Part shown: positions 37,646-45,595 of the stretch, piece after piece
How positions within the stretch are numbered: position 1 is the first letter of the stretch
How the letters are laid out: each line of letters opens with the position of its first letter
DNA from: Antribacter soli
GTDB lineage: Bacteria > Actinomycetota > Actinomycetes > Actinomycetales > Cellulomonadaceae
Assembly: GCF_021568775.1 (NCBI RefSeq)
Contig: NZ_JAKGSG010000042.1
Span: 38,943 to 102,942 of the forward strand
Length of the DNA: 64,000 nucleotides
Reading direction: 5' to 3'
The notes under the pieces: model-generated
The model's input: the letters and a program-made list of their open reading frames with translations, nothing else
What the model was told of the DNA's origin: nothing
Database searches by the model: none
Program-made: the position numbers and the translations under genes

Positions 37646-38194
37646 TCAGCGGTGGCCGGCGTACGCCTCCTCGACCGCCTTCTCCAGGCGGTCGCGCGCG
37701 ACCCGCCCCCGCCAGAGCACCCCGTCGACGAACAGCGTCGGCGTGCCCCGCACGCCGGCCGCGATGCCGTCCGCGTAGTCCCGGCGCACCGCGTCGGCGT
37801 GCGCCTGCGCGGCCTCGCCCGCGACGGACGCGGGGTCGGGCACGCCGACGGCGGCGGCGTGCGCCACGAGGTCGGCGTCGGTCAGGCGGTCCTGGTGCTC
37901 GAAGAGCCTCTCGTGCAGCTCCCAGAACCGGTCCCCGGCGGCCTCGACGGCGAGCGCCGCGGTGAGCGCGTGCGGGTGCACCTCGAACAGCGGGAAGTGG
38001 CGCCACACGAGCCGGACGCGGCCGCGGGAGCCCTCGACGAGCTCCCTCAGCACGGGCGCGGCGTCCCGGCAGTAGGGGCACTCCAGGTCGCCGAACTCGA
38101 CGATCGTGACGGGCGCGGCGGGATCGCCGAGCACGTGGGCGCCGGAGGGCACGAGCAGTGCGTCCGCGGGCAGGGTCCCGGGGGTGCTGGTCAT
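37646..38194 (-). CDS. DsbA-like thioredoxin-fold oxidoreductase
   Basis: 182 residues. Active-site Cys39-Pro-Tyr-Cys42 in EFGDLECPYCRD, a helical insert and the cis-Pro loop RGTPTLFVDG. No signal peptide or anchor is visible with this start, nor from the upstream ATG 38254, so it may act in the cytoplasm. It faces the VKOR gene divergently, and VKOR/DsbA pairs form disulfide bonds in actinobacteria; the missing signal argues against simple periplasmic DsbA. Annotated as thioredoxin-fold thiol oxidoreductase. Confidence 0.85.
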   Translation of the reverse strand: MTSTPGTLPADALLVPSGAHVLGDPAAPVTIVEFGDLECPYCRDAAPVLRELVEGSRGRVRLVWRHFPLFEVHPHALTAALAVEAAGDRFWELHERLFEHQDRLTDADLVAHAAAVGVPDPASVAGEAAQAHADAVRRDYADGIAAGVRGTPTLFVDGVLWRGRVARDRLEKAVEEAYAGHR

Positions 38195-38294
38195 GGGCGT
38201 CAGCCTGCCGCACCGCTGTGCGCGACGCCACACCCTCCCCGGAGCCCGACCCACCCGGCCCGCTTGTACGATTTTTCACAAGAGAGGGGCTCAC

Positions 38295-38948
38295 ATGCCG
38301 ACCATGCTGCCCGACGACGAGCTGCCCGCCGTCGAGACTCCGATCCGGCCGCCGGGATTCCCGCACTCCCGCCGCTGGCTGTTCGGCGAGATGCTGGTCG
38401 GCGCCCTGGTCGGCCTCGTCGCGGCGTTCGTCCTCGGCGTCGACGCCATCGAGCTGGCGGCGAACCCGCAGGTGACCCTCGCGTGCGACATCAACACGAT
38501 CATCAGCTGCGGCACCGTCGCGCAGGCGTGGCAGGCGTCGGTCTTCGGCTTCCCGAACGCGTTCCTCGGGCTGATCGCCGAGCCCGTCGTCATCACGGTT
38601 GCCGTCGCCGGCCTGGCCGGGGTGCGGTTCCCGCGCTGGTTCATGACAGCCGCCCAGACCGTGTACCTGCTGGGCACGATCTTCGCCTACTGGCTGTTCA
38701 CGGAGTCGATGTTCGTCATCGGCGCCCTGTGCCCGTGGTGCCTGACGGTGACCGTCTCGACCACGTTGGTGTTCGTCTCGATGCTCCACTGGAACGTCCT
38801 GGAGGACAACCTCTACTGGCCGCGCCGCGTGCACGCTCGGGCCGTGGAGTTCGTACGCTCCGGAGCGCTGGACATCCTGCTCGCGGCGTGGCTCGTCGGT
38901 CTCGCCGCGGCGATCGTCCTGAAGTACGGCACTGCGCTCTTCTCCTGA
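38295..38948 (+). CDS. Vitamin K epoxide reductase (VKOR) family membrane protein
   Basis: 217 residues with four to five membrane helices. The loop Cys pair is Cys64 and Cys72 (LACDINTIISCG), and the quinone-proximal CxxC is Cys146-Pro-Trp-Cys149. VKOR reoxidises a DsbA-type partner and passes electrons to quinone. A -10-like TACGAT (38265-38270) and GAGAGG before ATG 38295 define the start. It is divergent from the DsbA-like gene. Confidence 0.92.
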   Translation: MPTMLPDDELPAVETPIRPPGFPHSRRWLFGEMLVGALVGLVAAFVLGVDAIELAANPQVTLACDINTIISCGTVAQAWQASVFGFPNAFLGLIAEPVVITVAVAGLAGVRFPRWFMTAAQTVYLLGTIFAYWLFTESMFVIGALCPWCLTVTVSTTLVFVSMLHWNVLEDNLYWPRRVHARAVEFVRSGALDILLAAWLVGLAAAIVLKYGTALFS

Positions 38949-39014
38949 GCCGGATCCTGGGAGCTGTCAGAACCGCGCGACCAGAACCGCGCGACCCGCC
39001 GCTCGACGAAGCTT

Positions 39015-39040
39015 GCGGAGGCGCCCGGCCACGCCTCCGC
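39015..39040. terminator. Hairpin between VKOR and DUF1918 genes
   Basis: gcggaggcg (39015-39023) pairs perfectly with cgcctccgc (39032-39040) over an eight-base loop. Direct repeats (agaaccgcgcgacc twice; gcaggtaccgccgcag twice) flank it. It can stop transcription from both convergent genes. Confidence 0.6.
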
Positions 39041-39078
39041 AGGTACCGCCGCAGCACCGCTGCAGGTACCGCCGCAGG

Positions 39079-39585
39079 TCAGGAGTGCACGTGCGCCGCG
39101 TGGCCCGTCGACGCCGCGATCTCGTACTCCGCCACCTCGAGGAGCCGGTCCGCGAGGCGCCGCAGCGCCCGCGCCGCGGCCAGCTCGTCGCCGATCGCCG
39201 GGATCTCCTCGTCCTGCGGCGCCTTGCGAGCGTGGCCCACGGCCCGCAGCGACCCGGACGTCGGTCCGACGACGGTCGCCTCCGCCGTCGTGCTGCCCGA
39301 GCTCTCCACGAGCGTGACCTGGACCTGCCACGTCAGGGTCCGGCGCGATTCCCCGCCGGCGCCCTCCCCGGCGCGCTTCGCGCCTTCGTCGTGGACCGCC
39401 CCCGAGTGGTCCACGAACGAGTCCGGTCCGGGGAAGACCAGCGTCTCCTCCCCCGTGTCGGACCACCGGACCCGGTACGGCGGTGTCCCATCCGGACCGC
39501 GGGTCTCCACGATCACGCCATCGCGCACCGGCCCGCCGACCACTCCCGAGGCCGTCACGATCCGATCTCCCGTTGCTGCCTTCAT
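39079..39585 (-). CDS. DUF1918-DUF1876 fusion protein
   Basis: 168 residues combining two small actinobacterial domains. Residues 1-60 are DUF1918 (GDRIVTASGVVGGPVRDGVI ... YRVRWSDTGEETLVFPG), an SH3-like fold. Residues 80-160 are DUF1876, a dsRNA-binding-like fold (TWQVQVTLVESSGSTTAEAT ... ALRRLADRLLEVAEYEI). Each is usually encoded alone; the fusion suggests a shared function, possibly in stress or dormancy as for mycobacterial DUF1876 proteins. ATG 39585 follows GGGAGACACC. Confidence 0.82.
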   Translation of the reverse strand: MKAATGDRIVTASGVVGGPVRDGVIVETRGPDGTPPYRVRWSDTGEETLVFPGPDSFVDHSGAVHDEGAKRAGEGAGGESRRTLTWQVQVTLVESSGSTTAEATVVGPTSGSLRAVGHARKAPQDEEIPAIGDELAAARALRRLADRLLEVAEYEIAASTGHAAHVHS

Positions 39586-39714
39586 CGGTGTCTCCCTCGC
39601 GTCGTCGCGCCCGTCCGATACCTTCATCATGCGCCCGCCGCCGCTGCCTCGCCCAGACCCCCGCCGGGCGAACAGCGGTCACGCGTGAGACCGGCCGGGC
39701 GCACAATGTGACCC

Positions 39715-40851
39715 ATGCGCGACCTCCTGCCGACCCTGCTGGAGTGGTGGCGCGCCGGCGAGTCCGGTGCGCTCGCCCGGGTCGTGCGCACGTTCTCGTC
39801 GGCACCGCGGTCACCGGGCGCGGCCCTCGCCGTCGGGCCGGGGGGCGACGTCGTCGGGTCGGTGTCCGGCGGCTGCGTCGAGGGCGCGGTCTACGACCTG
39901 TGCCTCACCGTCGCCGAGACCGCCCGGCCGGTCCTCGCCCGCTACGGCGTCTCGGACTCTGCCGCGTTCGAGGTGGGGCTGACCTGCGGCGGCACCATCG
40001 AGGTGCTCGTCGAGCCGTTCTCGCGGGAGGGCTGGCCCGGCTTCGACGACCTGGTCACGGACGTCCTGCCCGACGTCGCAGCCGACGCCTCGCCCCTCGT
40101 CGTCGCCACCGTCGTCACCTCGCCCGGCGAGGGCGCCGTGGGCCGGCGGCTGACGGTGCGCCCGGCCGGCGCGGACGGGACCCTGGGAGACCCGGCGCTG
40201 GACGCGGCGGTGACCGCGGACGCCGTCGGGCACCTCGGCAACGGCGAGAGCGTGCTGCGCGAGTACGGGCCGCGCGGGGAGCGGCTCGGGACGGGGGTGG
40301 GCGTGTTCCTGCACGCGTTCGCGCCGCGACCGCGGCTGCTCGTGTTCGGGGCGATCGACTTCGCCGCCGCCATGGCTCGCGCGGGCCGGCTCCTCGGCTT
40401 CCACGTCACGGTGTGCGACGCCCGGCCGATCTTCACCACGGCCGCACGCTTCCCCGACGCGGACGAGGTGGTCGTCGACTGGCCGCACCGCTACCTCGCG
40501 GCGGAGCTCGCCGCGGGACGCGTCGACGCGACCACCGCCGTGTGCGTGCTCACCCACGACCCGAAGTTCGACGTGCCGCTCCTGCGGCTCGCGCTGGAGG
40601 CGCTGCCCGCCGGGACGTACGTGGGGGCGATGGGGTCGCGGCGCGCGCACGCCGAGCGGTCGGCGCGGCTGCTCGAGGAGGGCCTCGCGCCCGCCGCACT
40701 CGCGCGCCTGCACTCGCCGATCGGGCTCGACCTCGGCGCCCGGACCCCCGACGAGACGGCCGTGTCGATCGCCGCCGAGATCATCGCGTCCCGCACGGGC
40801 GCTTCGGGCCGCCCCCTCTCGGAGACGACGGGCCCCATCCACGGCGGCTGA
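39715..40851 (+). CDS. xdhC: XdhC/CoxI-family molybdoenzyme maturation factor
   Basis: 378 residues. The N-terminal XdhC_CoxI domain includes TFSSAPRSPGAALAVGPGG and GSVSGGCVEGAV (about 24-60); a second conserved block, GLTCGGTIEVLVEPF, follows; the C-terminal Rossmann domain (about 207-350) has LLVFGAIDFAAAMARAGRLLG and CVLTHDPKFDVPLL ... GAMGSRRAHAER. XdhC sulfurates and delivers molybdenum cofactor to xanthine dehydrogenase-type enzymes. No such enzyme lies in the window, though moaA, moaE and moeA do. Confidence 0.9.
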   Translation: MRDLLPTLLEWWRAGESGALARVVRTFSSAPRSPGAALAVGPGGDVVGSVSGGCVEGAVYDLCLTVAETARPVLARYGVSDSAAFEVGLTCGGTIEVLVEPFSREGWPGFDDLVTDVLPDVAADASPLVVATVVTSPGEGAVGRRLTVRPAGADGTLGDPALDAAVTADAVGHLGNGESVLREYGPRGERLGTGVGVFLHAFAPRPRLLVFGAIDFAAAMARAGRLLGFHVTVCDARPIFTTAARFPDADEVVVDWPHRYLAAELAAGRVDATTAVCVLTHDPKFDVPLLRLALEALPAGTYVGAMGSRRAHAERSARLLEEGLAPAALARLHSPIGLDLGARTPDETAVSIAAEIIASRTGASGRPLSETTGPIHGG

Positions 40852-40884
40852 CCAGGGGAGCCTGAGCCGGGCGATGGTGCCCGG

Positions 40885-43800
40885 TCACTCGGAGGCCGCA
40901 CTGCGGACAGTGCCCTCGGTCAGGTACGACCGAGTGCCTCCTACGTCCTCGCGCCAGGCGATGCGGTCGCCCGCCATGCCTGCCCGGACGGCGACGCCGG
41001 GGATGCGGGCGAGGTCCGGCCCGGACCAAAGGTTGCAGTCTGCCCATGGTGCCCGACGCCGGGAGCCGGACGAACCGCACCGACCGGACCAGGGTGACCG
41101 AGCCGTCCGGTGACGTCACGGTGATGCGGGCGATGCTCCCGCCCCGAACGGCGGGCACCTGCTTGACCACGACGTCCGCCTCGGTGTCCACGGGGTATGC
41201 CGCGACCTCGGGCAGGTCCGCCCCAGCCGGGACGCGCACGGTGTACGCCTCCCGCTCCGGGTCCCAGCCGGACACCGGCACGCCGCCGACCCGCAGGTCC
41301 GCGAGGCTCGCCACCGAGGAGGGGCCGGGGCCCTTGGCGTCGATCTCGACCTCGGACACCACGAGGTGAACGTTCGACCCGTCCGCCCGCAGCGTCGGCA
41401 GCAGCACGAACCGGACCGCGTCGGCGCGGATCCCGGACAGGTCCACCTCGGCGACCGGCGCGCCGCTGGACGCCGGCGGGATCTGGACCGGGGCGTCGGT
41501 CAGCGGCACCCACGTGCCGTCCGCAGCCCGGTACTCGGCGGTGTACGCCCGGGCCCACGAGGGGTGCCAGCCGTCCGCGAAGAAGTAGATCCGCGCGGCG
41601 GTGAGGTCCTGCGGCGCCCCGAGGTCGTAGGTGAGCGTGTCCTGGCTGCGCAGCGTGCCGGGTAGCCAGTTGGACCAGCCCTTGTCGTTCGTCACGCCGT
41701 TGCGCGTCCGGTCCACCGGGTAGCCGGGCTCGGTGTAGGTGGCCGACGCCGTGGTGGTGGGTGCGGTCGCCACGTTGGTCGTGACCGGTTCGGTGACCAC
41801 CACCGACAGCGTGGCGGGCAGGTCCCCGCCGCGGGTCGTCGCCGTGCCCGGCAGCGTCACGACGCCCGTCGTGGCGGTCGCCTCGCCCGCGGCCGACCAG
41901 TCCCAGACGACCGGGACGTCGAACGTGCGAGGGCTCGTGCCGACGTGTGCCGGGACGGTGGCCGGTGCCGCTGCGACGGCCGCCTGGAGGTCGGCCCCGG
42001 CGTAGGCGTGGACGGTCACCGGGTCGGTGATCGCGAAGCTGCCCACGTCGACGAGCGCGGTCGCCTGGAACGCCGTCCCGAACACGTCGGTGCCCGTGCC
42101 GGTGACCGTCACGGTGCCGGCGGTGTCCCACGCGGCCGGCAGGTCCCAGACGACCGGGACCGGGGTGCCCGTACCCCAGGCGTACCGGGGCTCGACCGTC
42201 GTGGGCAGGCTCGGCGCCGTGCCGGCCGGAGTCTCGGCCTGCACCTCGCCCACGCCCTGCAGCGTGGTGTCCTGGAAGGTCCAGGCCTGGTGGGCGCCGG
42301 TGCTGCTCGCCCACGTCCCCACACCGGTGCCGGCCGCCGTGCCCTCGCCGTTGATGTCGAGCTGCTCGGTGGCGGCGACGCTGAGCAGCGAGTACGTGCG
42401 GCCGTTCAGGCTGTTCAGGATCCACTGCTGCGCGGGCGTGCCGGCGGCGGTCCCCAGGTCGGACGTCACGAGCGCCGCGCCGTGCCCCGGTGTCGACGCG
42501 AGGAACCGGCCCGCGCCGTCCGTCACCGCGACCGTGCGCAGGTTGGTGCCCTCGCCCGACAGGGTGTGCAGCGTCCACGCCTGGAGGTCGGCCGGGTTCG
42601 TGCCCGGCGCGCCCGTCCCCGGCGTGGCCGTCAGGTTCTCGATCGTCAGGGCCGGGCCCGTACCGACGTGGCTCGTCAGGACGCGGCCGCTGCCGGCGCC
42701 GCGGAGCAGATACGAGGTGCCGTCGGCCGGCGCGGCTCCGGCCACGCCGGACACGCCGTCGACGAGGAACGTCACCACGGACTTGGCCGGCACGCGCAGC
42801 GTGGCCGTCCCGTCCGGTCCGACGGCGACCGGCGCGCCCTCGACCAGGGCGTTCGCCTCCGGGTCGTCGGCGGTCGGGCGCGTGGTCACGACCGGCGTCA
42901 CGGTGGCGCCGTCGGTCACCGCGAAGCGCGACAGGTCGAGGGCGACCTCCTGCTCCGACGTCGAGCTGTTGACGTGCACCAGCGTGGCGCCCGTCTCGTC
43001 GCCGCGCACGAACGCCGTCGTGGCCGCGTCGTCGACTGCGACTCCGACGTCGCCCGGGTTGATGTAGTGGGTGAAGTTCCGGACCGTGTTGTACTTCGCG
43101 TTCGTCAGGACCTGGCAGGACGGGTCCGCGTACCCGGCGGCGAGACGGCGCTGGGAGTTGCCGTCGGCGTCGCAGTCGAAGTCGACGTAGACGCTGCCCC
43201 AGTTGGCGGTCTCGGTGACCTCCATGTTCCACAGGTCCTCGACCGGCTGCCAGAAGACCCACGCGCTGGGCTCGAGCTCGCGCAGGTCGTCCACGATGCG
43301 CCCGGCCATGCCGAGGCCGTTGTCGATGTTCGTGAGGTCCAGGCCGTCGACGCCGGAGAAGTCGCCCTCGACCTCGCTCATCCACAGCGGCTTGTCCGCC
43401 GTCTTGGCGATGTCGCGGACCCGCACCCGGTCACTCGTGCCGTAGGTGTGGACGTTGAGCTGGTCGACGGCGTGCCGCGCCGCCGGGGTCCAGCCGTTCC
43501 AGTCGGCCACGAAGGTGCCGGGGTTGGTCTCGTCGGGGGCGGAGATGCGGGCGTCGGAGCCGGCCGTGGCCAGGCGGGCGTCGAGCGCCTCGATCACCTG
43601 CGCCTGCAGCGCCGGCGACATGTGCGCGCCCTCCTGCCGGCAGCACCGGGGCGACCCGTCGGGGTTGAGGCTCGTGCCCCAGTAGTTCGTGTTGGGCTCG
43701 TTCATCGGGTCGATCGTGTCGACCTCGATGCCGTGCGCGGCCTCGAGCTCCTCCACCACGCTGACCATGTACTCGGCGAAGTCGTCGATGCTGTCCTGAC

Positions 43801-44437
43801 GGAGCTGGTCGGTGCTCGCGTTGAAGCCGCCGGTCACGTAGGCGTTCTCGGTCATGAACCACGGCGGCGAGTTGCTGAACGCCTCCCAGTGGGTGATCTG
43901 GTCGTCCTGGACCAGGCGGTCCACCCACCAGCGCTGCGTCGCGTCGGCTGTCAGGTCGTAGGACGCGGCGTCGTCGGCGTCCCACGCGGCGCGGTAGGCC
44001 TCCGCGTTCGCGCGGACCGCCTCGTCGGTGTCGCCGTCGCCGTCCAGGTCCGACTGCCACCAGCCCTCGACGGCACCGCCCTTGCGCATGTACGCGTCGT
44101 CGTCGACGTCGACCGCGTTGCCTCCGCCCACGTTGTAGCGGGCGATGTTGAGGTTGAGCCCGTCCTCGCCGAAGACCTTCTGGTACAGCTCCTCGCGGAC
44201 GTCGTCGGGGTAGCCGCCGGTCGCGTTGGCGAACCAGACGAGGCTGGTCCCCCAGCCCTGGAACGGCTCGCTCGCGCGGTAGGACGGGTCAGGGGTGATG
44301 GTGACGGGGACCGGCCCGTCGGTCGCCGCGGCCGCAGCCGGTGGTGACCCCGGCGGCACCACGCCTGCAAGGCCGGCCACGAGGCCGCCGAGGACGACGG
44401 CCGCGCCGAGCGGCCGCCAAGGGAACAACGTACGCAT
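40885..44437 (-). pseudogene. Multidomain GH30 glycosidase with an apparent 3' frameshift
   Basis: Signal peptide (1-38), GH30 catalytic domain (about 45-480; acid Glu247 in DPMNEPN, nucleophile near Glu355 in LWMSEVEG), a ricin-like module (about 585-745), Ig-like Big_4-type repeats (about 760-940) and a discoidin-like module (about 950-1060). GH30 enzymes with this start act on beta-1,6-galactan or related chains. Near 41030-41050 the reading frame loses coding character: the original frame continues to 40781 as Arg/Pro-rich sequence, while the frame shifted by one base has high third-position GC and ends at TGA 40885. A one-base indel (real or sequencing) is the simplest explanation. GGAG lies seven bases before ATG 44437. 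A LacI-type operator lies upstream. Confidence 0.85.
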
Positions 44438-44464
44438 CTGCCAGCTCCCGCCGTTGGGGTTGGC

Positions 44465-44488
44465 GGGCGGAGCTGCGACGCTCCGCCC
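44465..44488 (-). promoter_or_regulatory. Hairpin in the GH30 leader
   Basis: gggcggag (44465-44472) pairs perfectly with ctccgccc (44481-44488), between the operator at 44520 and the GH30 start. It may terminate read-through from the upstream DUF421 operon or affect translation of the GH30 leader. Confidence 0.4.
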
Positions 44489-44519
44489 GGGTAACCCGGC
44501 CATCCTGTGGCACGACGGA

Positions 44520-44533
44520 TGTTAACGTCAACA
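44520..44533. promoter_or_regulatory. LacI-type operator before the GH30 gene
   Basis: TGTTAACGTCAACA, a near palindrome with central CG, 83 bp upstream of the GH30 ATG and abutting the DUF421 stop codon. Similar to the sites at 5327 and 45575. Confidence 0.65.
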
Positions 44534-44534
44534 T

Positions 44535-45005
44535 CTAGGTGGGATCGGGCCTCGGCGCCGCGCGGTCCTTGGGCACGATGCTGATCCCGCCGGACGTCTC
44601 GAGCACGGCCCACCGGATCTGGTCCAGCCCCTCCAGCCCCTGTGCCAAGCGGGCCGCGGCGAGGATGTCGTCCACCGAGAGGTGCTCCCTGCGCAGGACG
44701 TCGTGCAGCACCCGGCCGTCCTCGACGATCACCAGGGGCACGCTCTCCGCCGCCCGCTGGACGCGCGGGAAGCGCCACCCCAGGTAGTCCGCGCCACGCT
44801 CCAGCAGGAGCAGCGTGGCGATGACGAGCGCCGACTGGGCGATCGAGAAGTCCTCACCCAGCAGCGCCTGCTGGGTCGCCTCTCCGACGATGAGCAGGAT
44901 GACGAAGTCGAACGTCGTCACCTGCGACAGCGCCCGCTTGCCGACGAGCCGGAACAGCAGCAGCAGCACGACGTACATCGCCACGGCGCGGAGCACGGCG
45001 TCCAC
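44535..45005 (-). CDS. DUF421 (YetF-like) membrane protein
   Basis: 156 residues. Two to three N-terminal membrane segments (AVAMYVVLLLLFRLVGKRALS, FDFVILLIVGEATQQALL, SALVIATLLLLERG) precede the soluble DUF421 domain with ESVPLVIVEDGRVLHDVLRR and LSVDDILAAARLAQG. The family is linked to spore and envelope functions in Firmicutes but is uncharacterised here. AGGAGG precedes GTG 45005. Its partner gene lies 9 bp upstream. Confidence 0.87.
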   Translation of the reverse strand: MDAVLRAVAMYVVLLLLFRLVGKRALSQVTTFDFVILLIVGEATQQALLGEDFSIAQSALVIATLLLLERGADYLGWRFPRVQRAAESVPLVIVEDGRVLHDVLRREHLSVDDILAAARLAQGLEGLDQIRWAVLETSGGISIVPKDRAAPRPDPT

Positions 45006-45014
45006 GGGGACCTC

Positions 45015-45500
45015 CTAGGGCAGGATCAGCTGGGTCAGCGACAGCGAGTCGGTGCCGACGGCCACGTCGGCGGTGAGCGGCCCGACGTCCTGCGCGCGGA
45101 ACGACACGGTCACGGTCAGGTCGCCGGGCTCCTCGACCGCGAACTCGTACACGACGCCGTCGTCGGTGACGCGCTCCTCGCTCGGCGCCGGCGTGACGCC
45201 CTGGAGGTCGACGCCGGAGACCCACGAGCCCGTGAGCGCCAACGTGACGGTGTCCTGCTCGACGGCCGCGGGGTCGAACCTGATCGAGAGCAGGTCGTCC
45301 GCCTCGTAGTGGGCTACGCGGCCGTAGCTCACCTCGACGAGGCCGCCCTCGCCGGCGCGGGTCGTGTCGCCCAGCGGGCCGGGTCCCACGAGCCCGAGGA
45401 GGCCCGCGAGGACGAACAAGGTCAGCAGCGTCCAGCCGACCCGTTCGAGGCGCCACTCCCGGCGCTGGAAATCAGGCTCCTGCAGGATCTCGAGGTCCAC
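45015..45500 (-). CDS. Membrane-anchored protein of unknown function, partner of DUF421
   Basis: 161 residues. A basic N-terminus, one membrane helix (GWTLLTLFVLAGLLGLVG, about 22-39) and an extracytoplasmic beta-rich domain (VEVSYGRVAHYEADDLLSIRF ... LTVTVSFRAQDVGPL). Not assigned to a named family. It lies 9 bp upstream of the DUF421 gene and is probably co-transcribed and functionally linked. GTG 45500 is the start. Confidence 0.7.
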   Translation of the reverse strand: MDLEILQEPDFQRREWRLERVGWTLLTLFVLAGLLGLVGPGPLGDTTRAGEGGLVEVSYGRVAHYEADDLLSIRFDPAAVEQDTVTLALTGSWVSGVDLQGVTPAPSEERVTDDGVVYEFAVEEPGDLTVTVSFRAQDVGPLTADVAVGTDSLSLTQLILP

Positions 45501-45574
45501 GGCACCCCCATCAAGTCACCTTCTGTGCCACGGTCGCCCGGATTGCGAGGCTACGCACGTCGAGAGCTCAAAGG

Positions 45575-45588
45575 TGTTGGCGCTAACA
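45575..45588. promoter_or_regulatory. LacI-type operator overlapping the beta-helix gene promoter
   Basis: TGTTGGCGCTAACA, central CG palindrome. TAACAT (45584-45589) inside it is a -10-like hexamer six bases before ATG 45596, so repressor binding would cover the -10 of a leaderless promoter. Confidence 0.65.
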
Positions 45589-45595
45589 TCCCCCC

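Noticed and set aside
40781..40884. Extension of the GH30 reading frame to 40781
   Set aside because: This tail is Arg/Pro-rich, has poor third-position GC and overlaps the 3' end of xdhC on the opposite strand; it results from the upstream frameshift.
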